Source: Chloroflexi bacterium UBA4733 (GTDB lineage Bacteria; Chloroflexota; UBA4733). Taken from it: a DNA stretch of 11,279 nt. The DNA is taken from NCBI GenBank assembly GCA_002404055.1, contig DHIZ01000368.1, positions 748-12,026 of the forward strand, in the 5' to 3' direction. Below, piece after piece: positions 1-6,726 of this stretch; position 1 is the stretch's first letter; each line of letters starts with the position of its first letter. Below the pieces are notes generated by a model that had not been told where the DNA came from, ran no database searches, and saw only the letters and a program-made list of their open reading frames with translations. Position numbers and translations under genes: made by a program.

Positions 1-1020
1 GCGGAGCGGGAACGGATCCGGCGGGAGTTGCCGGAGCCGCCCAAGGGGCCGGCGCTCCAGCAACTGAGCATCGATGGGGCGCTGGTGCACGCCACCGACG
101 GGGCCTGGGTGGAGGTGAAGACGGCGGCGATCGGGACCGTCACGACCCGGATCGACCGGGACGGCGCGGCGCAGGCGCACACCGCCGACTTGTCGTACTT
201 CTCGCGGACGGCGGAGGCGGCGGACTTCGGGGAGGCGCTCGGTGTGGAGACCTGGCGGCGGGGGATGCAGCCGGCCGGCACGGTGGTGGCGGTCAATGAT
301 GGGGCGGTCTGGATTCAGGGGGTGGTGGACCGCTACCGCCCTGACGCGATCCGGGTGTTGGACTTCGCCCACGCCACCGAACACCTGGCGAAGGCGGCCG
401 CCGCAATCTGGGGGCGGGACACGGCCCCACTGCACGCCTGGATGGACCGCCAGGCGCACGCGCTCAAGCACGACGGTCCCACCCCAGTCCTCCTGGCGCT
501 GCGCAAGGTACCGGTCGCTACTGCAGCCGACGCGACCGCCGCCAGCAAGGCGCGCGACGACGCCCTGGGCTACTTGCTCGCCCGGTTGCCGCAACTGCAG
601 TACCCCGACTTCCTGGCCAAGGGCTACCCCATCGGCAGCGGCGCGGTGGAGAGTGCGGGCAAGCTGGTGGTGCAAGCGCGGCTCAAAGGCAGCGGCATGC
701 GCTGGGGACGGGACCACCTCAACCCGATGGTGGCGTTGCGCACCATCGGCTGCTCCGGGCGCTGGGCCGACGCCTGGCCTCAGATCACCCAGCGCCTGCG
801 CGCCCAAGCCCGCCAACACCAGCACGACCGCTGGCTCCGCCGGCATCCGCCCGCCACGCCGGCCCAGGTCACTCCCAAACCGGCGCCCGCCCAGCGCCGC
901 GTCCATCTCGCCGTCGCCGCGAAGCAGTTGCGCGACCGTCCTCAGCAACCGCCGCAGATCAAAGACGGACACCCGACGAAAGATCATCCCTGGAATGCCA
1001 CTATTTGTCGCCGTGCCTAA
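1..1020 (+). CDS. ISKra4-family DDE transposase, 3' part (5' end outside window)
   Basis: The frame is open from the first base, so the gene starts upstream and 339 C-terminal residues are visible. A TTG at 28 is an internal codon, not a convincing start. The protein matches ISKra4-type transposases, which catalyse cut-and-paste or copy-out movement of their own element. A 'LSIDGALV' strand supplies the first catalytic Asp (about residue 25 of the visible part). 'RVLDFAHATEHL' supplies the second (about 121). 'YPIGSGAVESAGKLVVQARLKGSGMRW' is the family's highly typical block with the catalytic Glu (about 217). The tail is basic and proline-rich and ends near 'DHPW', as is common in the family. 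It is the only supported plus-strand gene, and it converges on the truncated propeller gene, overlapping it by 20 bases. The N-terminal DNA-binding part cannot be assessed. The visible part is uninterrupted, so the element could be functional. Confidence 0.9.
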   Translation, partial: AERERIRRELPEPPKGPALQQLSIDGALVHATDGAWVEVKTAAIGTVTTRIDRDGAAQAHTADLSYFSRTAEAADFGEALGVETWRRGMQPAGTVVAVNDGAVWIQGVVDRYRPDAIRVLDFAHATEHLAKAAAAIWGRDTAPLHAWMDRQAHALKHDGPTPVLLALRKVPVATAADATAASKARDDALGYLLARLPQLQYPDFLAKGYPIGSGAVESAGKLVVQARLKGSGMRWGRDHLNPMVALRTIGCSGRWADAWPQITQRLRAQARQHQHDRWLRRHPPATPAQVTPKPAPAQRRVHLAVAAKQLRDRPQQPPQIKDGHPTKDHPWNATICRRA

Positions 1021-2677
1021 ACAACCGAACAGCGCGAAAACTTGTGGCGCACTTCTGTAAGACACCCTGCGTACAGATACAGGCGGCATCGTACATCATG
1101 AGGCCGTGCTGCCAGCGCAGGTAGATGAAGTGGTGGTTATTGGGATCGACCAGCGGCTGGCTGGTTGGGAGGCCCCATAGCTCCAGCTCGATGCCGGACA
1201 GGCGCGCCCCGAAGGTACCCGGATCCATCCCATCGGGGAAGGCGATCTGGGCCGAGACGGTGCTGTTGAAGGTGGCGTCGAAGTTCACCGGCTGGCCGGC
1301 GAAGGTGTCGGGGGCGTGCTGCTGCACCCAAGCGAGGACGGCGCGTTGGTCGAGGGGATTGAGGGTGTTGGCGACTAACCCGCGATCGATGCTGGGGAAG
1401 GTGCTGCCGTTGAACTGGGTGTCGTTCAGCAAGTCTGGATCGAGCAGGTCCAAGAGGTGAGCGTTGCCGTTCTGGTCCAGTCGGACGACCCTGCGCTGGA
1501 AGAACTGGACGGTGAAGCCCTTGAAGAGGAAGGTGCGGCTCGTGGGATAGCCAAAGGTTGGCACACCGCCCCGCCGCTGGAAGTAGTTCCAGATGGCGTC
1601 GTTGTCGATGCGGTAGCCCGTCTGCGCGAAGTAACGGGCGTCGTGTGGCGCCGGCAGCGCCAGCCGCCAGACCCCGCCACGGCCACCCGCAAGGAGATAG
1701 CCATTGTCGACGGCCAGTGCGTTGATGCCGAGCGGGATCGCTGGGAGGGGCCCGCCGAGGTCGTGCCAGGTGGCTCCGCCATCCCGGCTCCAGCGCATGA
1801 AAGGCGCGCCGGTGGAGAGGTAGAGGACGTCAGGGTCGCGCGGGTCGAGCAGCAGGGCCCCGGCGCCGTCGCCGTCAGCGATCCCACTCCAGGTTTGCCC
1901 ACCATCACGACTTTCCCACAAGGGATAGCTGGTGCATAAGCAGAATCGGGGAAGGCTGGTGGCGATGGCGACGTACAGGTGGGCCGGATCACGCGGATCA
2001 ACCACGATGGAGACGGCGCCCACGGGCGCGCCGGGGAGCGACTGCCAGGTCGCGCCGCGATCCGTGCTGCGGAAGACGCCACAGCCGCCGCCCAGGTAGA
2101 CCGTGCTCGGCTGACTTGGGGCTACGGCGACAGCGCCATAGTCGCACAGCGGCACGGTGGCGGCGTTCAGTTTCTGCGCGGTGACAGCACCGTCGGTGCT
2201 CCGGGCGGCGGCATTGACACCGCCGGCAAAGTAGATCGTGCCGGGGCGGGTGGGATCGAACGCGAGCTGATAGCCGCCACCCACTGGATGCTTACTCCAT
2301 GTTTCGCCATCGTCGTTACTGGTAAACACCCCGTCTGACCCGCTTGCCCAGAGCACGTGCGGTCGCTGGCTGGTGTCGACCGTTAGCGAGAACATTGAGG
2401 TCATCGGGGAGTTGACGTGGCTGTGCTGCCAACTCAAGCCACCGTCGAAACTGCGAAAGAAGTCGGTGTTGTCCGGTGCGCTTTCGCCACCGGCATAGAT
2501 GATGCTGGGCCGGTCGGGATCAACGGCAATGGTCCGCACGTTCGCAGAAGTCAGGCCGAGCGACTCCCAGGTTGGGATCGGGGCAGACACCGGCGGACCA
2601 GCGGCGGACCCGCCGCCTGAACCGCCCAAGAGCACGACTGCCACCAGGAGCAGGGCGGTCAGGAGCGATGGTTGCAT
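1001..2677 (-). CDS. Secreted BNR/Asp-box beta-propeller protein, C-terminus truncated by IS
   Basis: Start chosen at the ATG at 2677, which follows GGAGA with a 5-base spacer and begins a clear signal peptide (MQPSLLTALLLVAVVLL, then a Gly/Ser/Ala-rich stretch). A start 13 codons upstream at 2716 would add a charged leader. The mature protein has a sortilin/sialidase-like propeller with Asp-boxes (S-x-D-x-G-x-x-W) at about residues 76, 120, 204, 256 and 297 and a degenerate one at about 160. From about residue 344 it carries a C-terminal domain (HDARYF, TGYRIDN, FGYP, VQFFQRR, WVQQHAPD, IELELWG, LRWQ) shared with the Kelch protein at 7544-9481. Homology stops at residue 540 (TQGVL). The last 18 residues are encoded by IS sequence and overlap the transposase gene by 20 bases. 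About 55 residues of the original end are missing. Asp-box propellers often bind or cleave glycans, but no sialidase catalytic set is visible, so the function is unknown. Confidence 0.85.
   Translation of the reverse strand: MQPSLLTALLLVAVVLLGGSGGGSAAGPPVSAPIPTWESLGLTSANVRTIAVDPDRPSIIYAGGESAPDNTDFFRSFDGGLSWQHSHVNSPMTSMFSLTVDTSQRPHVLWASGSDGVFTSNDDGETWSKHPVGGGYQLAFDPTRPGTIYFAGGVNAAARSTDGAVTAQKLNAATVPLCDYGAVAVAPSQPSTVYLGGGCGVFRSTDRGATWQSLPGAPVGAVSIVVDPRDPAHLYVAIATSLPRFCLCTSYPLWESRDGGQTWSGIADGDGAGALLLDPRDPDVLYLSTGAPFMRWSRDGGATWHDLGGPLPAIPLGINALAVDNGYLLAGGRGGVWRLALPAPHDARYFAQTGYRIDNDAIWNYFQRRGGVPTFGYPTSRTFLFKGFTVQFFQRRVVRLDQNGNAHLLDLLDPDLLNDTQFNGSTFPSIDRGLVANTLNPLDQRAVLAWVQQHAPDTFAGQPVNFDATFNSTVSAQIAFPDGMDPGTFGARLSGIELELWGLPTSQPLVDPNNHHFIYLRWQHGLMMYDAACICTQGVLQKCATSFRAVRLFRHGDK
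1021..1057 (+). mobile_element. Probable right end of the ISKra4-type element
   Basis: Between the transposase stop and about 1057 the sequence matches neither the transposase nor the propeller gene. From 1058 onward the minus strand resumes a reading frame that aligns codon for codon with the C-terminal domain of the Kelch protein (TQGVL against TQGIL). The IS boundary is therefore placed at about 1057 by loss of homology. The terminal inverted repeat and target duplication cannot be confirmed because the left end is outside the window. Confidence 0.5.
1058..1648 (-). repeat. Shared C-terminal domain, copy in the BNR gene (3' end lost to IS)
   Basis: This is the counterpart of 7712-8293. 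Alignment runs from HDARYF to TQGVL and then stops at the IS boundary. The missing part corresponds to the segment DYLKAI to DAFTQE of the Kelch protein. Confidence 0.8.
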
Positions 2678-2682
2678 CGCTG

Positions 2683-2687
2683 TCTCC
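2683..2687 (-). promoter_or_regulatory. Ribosome binding site (GGAGA) deciding the BNR gene start
   Basis: GGAGA on the minus strand lies 5 bases before the ATG at 2677. It favours this start over the longer reading frame beginning at 2716, and the resulting protein begins directly with a signal peptide. Confidence 0.65.
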
Positions 2688-2813
2688 GTCCCGCGCTTAG
2701 CCTCGGCGCGCACCACAGTGTCTCACGCGCCGTGCTGTGGCAACCTCGGTTCCAGAAGCGTCCCAGCCGGTGGCCGTTCCCGCCCGGCCATCGCGTCACC
2801 AGTGGGACCGGCG

Positions 2814-3113
2814 CTACGACCATACGACCACCAGGTCGTCCCACGTGCCGCAGCCCGTGACCTTGTAGAAGATCTGATACGGACCGCCTGGCGGCGGGGC
2901 ATGCACATCCCACTGGATCGCACCGAAGTACTCCTGGGTCGGCGTGTCCATTTGATCGCAGGTCGACGGCGGGTTGTTGGAGTGCTGGAAGTACCACATG
3001 GTATCGAACCTGCTTTTGGTGTAGGTGAAGGCGTTCTGGATGCCCTTGGTCACGATGGCACGGACGCGCAGCGGGCGCGTCTGGCCGCCACCGCCGGTCC
3101 CAGCGGCGGGCAA
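2814..3113 (-). CDS. Small hypothetical protein, probably with a displaced or frameshifted 5' end
   Basis: The frame encodes up to 99 residues with strong G/C third-position bias and a convincing protein-like sequence (RVRAIVTKGIQNAFTYTK, then MWYFQHSNNPP, EYFGAIQWDVHAPPPGG, YQIFYKVTGCGTW, ending DDLVVVWS). I do not recognise the family. Many aromatic residues and two cysteines suggest a small beta-rich exported or surface domain, but no signal peptide is visible in this frame. The only start near the 5' end is a TTG at 3113 without a good ribosome binding site. A strong AAGGAGA with a well-spaced ATG at 3142 sits just upstream in another frame, and that frame dies at 3050. A one-base deletion between about 3125 and 3060 would explain this, so the gene may be broken or the true start missed. 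It lies between the YVTN/ORF92 pair and the BNR gene, on the same strand. Confidence 0.55.
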   Translation of the reverse strand: MPAAGTGGGGQTRPLRVRAIVTKGIQNAFTYTKSRFDTMWYFQHSNNPPSTCDQMDTPTQEYFGAIQWDVHAPPPGGPYQIFYKVTGCGTWDDLVVVWS

Positions 3114-3147
3114 GCACGCCGATCACCCGTTCCCAGATCCATCGAAG

Positions 3148-3154
3148 TCTCCTT
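3148..3154 (-). promoter_or_regulatory. Strong Shine-Dalgarno (AAGGAGA) with ATG at 3142 in a frame that does not match ORF99
   Basis: AAGGAGA followed by 5 bases and an ATG at 3142-3140 is one of the best start signals in the window. The reading frame it opens gives only 30 residues, Arg/Ala-rich, to a stop at 3050. The protein-like sequence lies in the frame of 2814-3113. This supports a frameshift near the 5' end of that small gene. Confidence 0.55.
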
Positions 3155-3219
3155 CTGACCACCTGCTTCCAGACGCCCACGACCCGCTGGAACGACCACA
3201 GCGCAGCCGCTGATCGGTT

Positions 3220-3498
3220 TTATCGGTAACGACAACTTGGCGGCCGAAACGTCACGGGCTGGTGTTCGCGGGGCAGGGCGGTCGTCCCCCTGATGACCAT
3301 CACGACCTGGCGCGCCCGGTCTGTGGCGTAGACCCAATCGGCTCTGGCGTCTACCGCCGTCAGGCGCACCGTGACCGTTATCCTCTTCTCTTGGCCATCG
3401 ATGCCATAGAGGACGTGGGCGACGGGGCAGACTGCCAAGGTATCGAAGCGCTCGGCGGCGTCGGAGCGGCCCTGACCGGCACTATCTTGCCTGAACAT
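3220..3498 (-). CDS. Small hypothetical protein (92 aa), overlapping the end of the YVTN propeller gene
   Basis: From ATG at 3498 the frame encodes 92 residues with mostly G/C third positions and plausible sequence (AERFDTLAVCPVAHVLYGID, then KRITVTVRLTAVDARADWVY, ATDRARQVVMVI). I do not recognise a family. There is no signal peptide or membrane segment. The start overlaps the 3' end of the YVTN gene by 17 bases in a different frame, which fits translational coupling, although the ribosome binding site is weak (GGGACAG). Alternatives are that it is a displaced C-terminal piece of a longer ancestral protein joined by a lost frame, or an uncoupled relic. The same strand and close spacing put it in a possible operon with the YVTN, ORF99 and BNR genes. 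Confidence 0.45.
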   Translation of the reverse strand: MFRQDSAGQGRSDAAERFDTLAVCPVAHVLYGIDGQEKRITVTVRLTAVDARADWVYATDRARQVVMVIRGTTALPREHQPVTFRPPSCRYR

Positions 3499-4639
3499 CG
3501 CACTGTCCCGACGCGCATCCTCCGCCGCCCGTTTCGGGGAGTGCAGGGGGTGACGGCGGTGCTGGTGTGCCATAGCCGATGCCGTGCAAGACGGTCACGG
3601 TATGCCCGCTCCGATCAGCCACGTAGACCACGTGCGTCGTGGGGTCCACGGCGATCGGTCCCGGACCCGTGTTCTCGGTGGTGAAGTACGCCGTACTCGG
3701 TGGACCGATCGGCACGGTGGCAACCACCTGAAGGGTCTGTTCATCCACCACAGACACCGTGTGGCTGCTGCCATTGGCGACGTAGACCGTGTGCGTGGAG
3801 AGATCGACAGCGAGGAAGTGTAAGCCGACACCGACCGTCACCACCCTCTCCCGGTAACCATAGGGAGTTCCCGGTGCCGGATCGAGCACGACCAGGTCGG
3901 TCAGCAGGCGGCCGACAAAGACGCGCTGCGTCAACGGATCAACGGCGACACCTTCCGCCGTGTACCTCAATGGATAGCTACCGTCATACGCCAGGGCGCC
4001 GTTGATTCGGTCTACCTCGCCGTCCGCAGGGTACTTATAGTTGTTCGTATCGTAGACATGGTGCGTCAAGGGATCAAGCGCCAGCCCAAAGACCCAGCCG
4101 TTCACGCTCTTGACCGCTAATTGAAGGCCAGTCCGTCCGTCGAGCAGCCGGATCGTGTCGCCGCTGAGGTCGGTAACTCCGGGGTTGGCCCCTCCGTCGC
4201 TCTCGAAAAGGCGATGAGTGCTGGGATCAACGACCACGGCGTCCGGCCAGCCACCGACCGGAATACTCGCCACGATTATGCTTGAGCGGCCGTCCAGCAC
4301 CGACAGGGTAGCCCCCCGGCCGTTGGCGACATAGATCCGCTGGAGAGCAGGATCAACGGCCACCGCATCGGGCTGGGCACCGACCGCAACCGTGGCGATC
4401 ACCTGATTGGTCCCGCCGTCGATGATGGATACGCTATCGCTCTGACGGTTCGTCACATAGACCCGATGGGTCGTGGGGTCGATGGCGATAGCGCTGGGGT
4501 CGTCCCCAACGGAAACAGTAGCAACGACCGTCACCGCTGCCGGCGCGGTGGCGAAAACAACTGGAGGCGGCAAGATGACGGGCAGCGCCAGGATCAGCCC
4601 GGCCCCCACAAGGAGGCTCCGTAGAATCGTTCGTACCAC
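3482..4639 (-). CDS. Secreted YVTN/YncE-type seven-blade beta-propeller ending near LPETG
   Basis: The protein starts with a signal peptide (VVRTILRSLLVGAGLILALP, then a hydrophobic stretch to VFATA) and then carries seven YVTN-type blades. The blade cores read AIAIDPTTHRVYVTN, AVAVDPALQRIYVAN, AVVVDPSTHRLFESD, GLALDPLTHHVYDTN, GVAVDPLTQRVFVGR, FLAVDLSTHTVYVAN and PIAVDPTTHVVYVAD. Seven repeats match a complete seven-bladed propeller as in YncE and surface-layer propellers; such proteins act as extracellular binding scaffolds, but the ligand cannot be deduced. The tail is a proline-rich linker, then LPETG (about residues 367-371) and a glycine/cysteine-rich end (GGGGCASGQC). An LPXTG signal should be followed by a hydrophobic segment and basic tail, which are absent here. 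Start: the GTG at 4639 places the signal peptide at the N-terminus; the TTG at 4672 is possible but has no visible ribosome binding site. It lies 81 bases downstream of the glycosidase-like gene. Confidence 0.85.
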   Translation of the reverse strand: MVRTILRSLLVGAGLILALPVILPPPVVFATAPAAVTVVATVSVGDDPSAIAIDPTTHRVYVTNRQSDSVSIIDGGTNQVIATVAVGAQPDAVAVDPALQRIYVANGRGATLSVLDGRSSIIVASIPVGGWPDAVVVDPSTHRLFESDGGANPGVTDLSGDTIRLLDGRTGLQLAVKSVNGWVFGLALDPLTHHVYDTNNYKYPADGEVDRINGALAYDGSYPLRYTAEGVAVDPLTQRVFVGRLLTDLVVLDPAPGTPYGYRERVVTVGVGLHFLAVDLSTHTVYVANGSSHTVSVVDEQTLQVVATVPIGPPSTAYFTTENTGPGPIAVDPTTHVVYVADRSGHTVTVLHGIGYGTPAPPSPPALPETGGGGCASGQCDVQAR

Positions 4640-4720
4640 AGGTTCACTACCCTCATTCCCCTGGGGTGGCAAGGCTGCATAGCCGGACCTTTTTTGCCGA
4701 TGGCGCCGGACAACCAGTGT

Positions 4721-6100
4721 CTACGGGCAGGTCCCTTCCACCATTGCCGAGTTCTGGTATAGGCTGGTGAGCAGTCCGTAGGCCGTCAGTGGACCTAGCT
4801 TGTAAAAGAGGGCCGGTGTTTGGTTCCAGTCAATCGCCCCATAATTCAGGCCACTTTGATCCGGCTTCGACAGAGGATGCTGAAAAAAGTACATGCGCGT
4901 GGTGAACCCCTGGCTAATGGCGTAGTAGGTGCAGCGAAAGGCGTCTTGCTGGCTCTGCGAGACCAGAATGGTGTTGCCGATACCCCACTCCCCGACCACC
5001 AGCGATCCGGTGTCATTGTGGGCAGCCTGGACGGCCGTGATGGCATTGACGATGTCGCGGACAGTGCTGGAGGTCTGCACGCCCTCAATGTTGACGCTCA
5101 GGCCATCCCACGGGTAGCTCGTGACCTTATCCTGAATGTAGTTGTACATGGCGTCAAGGTACGCCGCGGCCGCGCTGGCGCTAATGGTCGGTGAGATGCT
5201 CAGGCCGGCGGCATAGACGGTCACAGGGGTCTGGGTCGCGTTCCCTCCGGCTCGCACCGCCTGGCAGCCCTTCACCAGCAAGGCCCCAAAGTTCGCCGGG
5301 CTCAGCGAGTCATTCCGGTAGGGTTTGCCCGTCTGGGGGTTCGTCGTCTGCCCCGGCGGGCAGTTGACCCCCGAGGCGATGATGCCGTCTAGATTAGGCT
5401 CGTTCCAGACCCAGTAGGTGGTGAGCCCTGCCGGCGCCAGCGTCGTGACGAAGTCCTGCACCCGGAAGCGGTAGTCATCGATATAGTCGTTGAGCAACGG
5501 GTCACCGCCTTTGCCCAGCGCGCCGTTCGGACAATAGGGATTGGGATTGACTGGCGTGTTGACGAGGTCGAACTCGTAGGGCAGGACGCCGCCGATGCTG
5601 AAGCCTTCGCCGGCCCAGGTCTTGATGGCTCGGATGTATTCCGGGTACCCGGCACTGCCGAGCTGGTTGGTCGTCTGGTTCGCCGTGATCGTCGTGCGCA
5701 CCAGCAATGGCGTGCCTGGCCCGTGCAGCGCCTTCAAATCGTCGCACCATTTCGCATCGACCATCCCCGTCGAGGTGGGGTCGTAGGAAAACGAAATAAT
5801 GCCCTGGGCGGCGGACGGGAAGATGATGGGCTTGAAGACCACCGGATTGGGCGAGCTCTCGAAGGTCGTCAGCCAGTATTGCAGATCGGTTAGATCTCGG
5901 ATGCTGATCTGGCGGCTACTGGATGGCGCACTGCCCACGCTCCACATTGGCAGCGATTGCAGGTTTTTGCAGGTCCAAAGGTCCTGGATGGCGTAGCGTA
6001 ACTCAATCCAGTGAACCGCCCGGATGTGCTTGGTTGCGTCCACAGGATCATCGGTGAACACATAGGCGGGCAGTTGACAGGCAGCGCGATCAGCGTTCAC
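4721..6100 (-). CDS. Clan GH-A-like glycoside hydrolase with N-terminal HI.ELR-type domain; start uncertain
   Basis: From the first canonical start (GTG at 6100) the frame gives 459 residues. A C-terminal TIM-barrel of glycoside hydrolase clan GH-A type is indicated by WNEPN (residues 232-236, proposed acid/base Glu234), DGLSVNIEG (332-340) and VVGEWG (368-373, proposed nucleophile Glu371). The N-terminus contains IRAVHWIELRYAIQDL (27-42), half of a repeat known from secreted bacterial proteins. The other half (YIRKGDINSLRSQVN) is encoded in frame just upstream, at about 6139-6095. The true protein therefore begins beyond 6100, yet no ATG, GTG or TTG exists in frame before a stop at 6203-6205. 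A perfect AAGGAGG at 6167-6173 sits 9 bases from an in-frame ATA at 6157. Either the start is ATA, a start was mutated, or a frameshift cut off an upstream part carrying a signal peptide. The exact GH family and substrate are not determinable by eye. Confidence 0.75.
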   Translation of the reverse strand: MNADRAACQLPAYVFTDDPVDATKHIRAVHWIELRYAIQDLWTCKNLQSLPMWSVGSAPSSSRQISIRDLTDLQYWLTTFESSPNPVVFKPIIFPSAAQGIISFSYDPTSTGMVDAKWCDDLKALHGPGTPLLVRTTITANQTTNQLGSAGYPEYIRAIKTWAGEGFSIGGVLPYEFDLVNTPVNPNPYCPNGALGKGGDPLLNDYIDDYRFRVQDFVTTLAPAGLTTYWVWNEPNLDGIIASGVNCPPGQTTNPQTGKPYRNDSLSPANFGALLVKGCQAVRAGGNATQTPVTVYAAGLSISPTISASAAAAYLDAMYNYIQDKVTSYPWDGLSVNIEGVQTSSTVRDIVNAITAVQAAHNDTGSLVVGEWGIGNTILVSQSQQDAFRCTYYAISQGFTTRMYFFQHPLSKPDQSGLNYGAIDWNQTPALFYKLGPLTAYGLLTSLYQNSAMVEGTCP

Positions 6101-6154
6101 CTGGCTCCGCAGACTATTGATGTCGCCCTTGCGGATATACGTGTTTGTTCCCGG

Positions 6155-6173
6155 TATGTTGCGTCGCCTCCTT
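6155..6173 (-). promoter_or_regulatory. AAGGAGG Shine-Dalgarno facing an in-frame ATA instead of a canonical start
   Basis: AAGGAGG (6167-6173, minus strand) is followed after 9 bases by ATA at 6157-6155, in frame with the glycosidase-like gene and its conserved N-terminal repeat. No ATG, GTG or TTG lies at usable distance in that frame. It may be a non-canonical start or the relic of one. Confidence 0.4.
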
Positions 6174-6455
6174 GCTAATCCGCGTAATAGGAGCCGCCCG
6201 AGTCAGCGATTGTCACCCGGCCCATGGCGATCTGGGGACACACAGCCACAAAGGTGCCAGCGGCGCTGCCTTCGTCACCACCAACCCGCTCACCGCCAGC
6301 GGCGGCAGCGGGCGCGCCTGCCCGCCGTCGTCGGCCCCAGCGGTCGACGCCGGCGCCCCGTCGCGTTCCTCCGGCAGGTACGAAGCCTGGGAAATCGGCA
6401 GAGCCATTGAGGGGCCCCACCTTCCGCGACGACAGTTGTCTTCCCACACATACAC

Positions 6456-6461
6456 AGTATA
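6456..6461 (-). promoter_or_regulatory. Possible -10 element TATACT
   Basis: TATACT, part of the palindrome AGTATACT, stands out as an AT-rich hexamer in GC-rich sequence, followed by a T/G-rich stretch on the minus strand. No good -35 lies 16-18 bases upstream; a TTGACG is only 8 bases away. It could drive the glycosidase-like gene about 300 bases downstream. Weak evidence only. Confidence 0.2.
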
Positions 6462-6726
6462 CTCCCCCCCGTCAAGAAGCAGACGGCGTAAGAACCGGGT
6501 GGCTGACGTGTTATTGCTGGCGAGCGTCCCAGGCAAGGGGATGGCACGGCTCGTACCTGGCGCGTCACGGGCAGCCAGTGGTACTGGTCGCCCGCCGTTG
6601 CCCATGGCTACTGCGCGGCAACGCCCAGTGCGCGCGGCTCCCGAACGCGCCAGATCAGGGCGGCGGCGATGTCCACGATGTGTACCGTCACGCCGTCCAT
6701 GGTCCGGCCCAACCCACTGAGGGGCG

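Larger units (their letters stand above)
6101..6726. other. Gene-poor 626-bp stretch with coding remnants between VapC and the glycosidase-like gene
   Basis: No complete gene is convincing here. Positions 6101-6160 continue the coding sense of the glycosidase-like gene. Just upstream, another minus frame ends at 6175 with a protein-like segment (CPQIAMGRVTIADSGGSYYAD), which could be the separated end of an N-terminal part. Around 6250-6370 a third frame has very high G/C third positions (for example LPPLAVSGLVVTKAAPLAPL) but stops at 6213. At 6608-6700 a 30-codon frame (MDGVTVHIVDIAAALIWRVR and on to a stop) looks protein-like but is too short to call. A G7 tract lies at 6463-6469 next to TATACT. 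Together these suggest a decayed gene, not designed intergenic sequence. Confidence 0.45.

Noticed and set aside
28..30. TTG as the transposase start
   Set aside because: The frame is open to base 1 and known ISKra4 transposases have a substantial N-terminal part before this point.
242..1060. 272-residue plus-strand frame inside the transposase gene
   Set aside because: It is a shadow frame: Arg/Trp/Pro-rich composition, overlapping a clear ISKra4 transposase in another frame.
1457..2338. Plus-strand frames antisense to the BNR gene
   Set aside because: Antisense shadows of a GC-rich gene with repeats; no family resemblance or ribosome binding sites.
4655..4700. GGCT-GCAT-AGCC hairpin followed by T6 (4690-4695) as a plus-strand terminator
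   Set aside because: The stem is only 4 bp and no plus-strand gene ends there; on the minus strand the run is A, not T.
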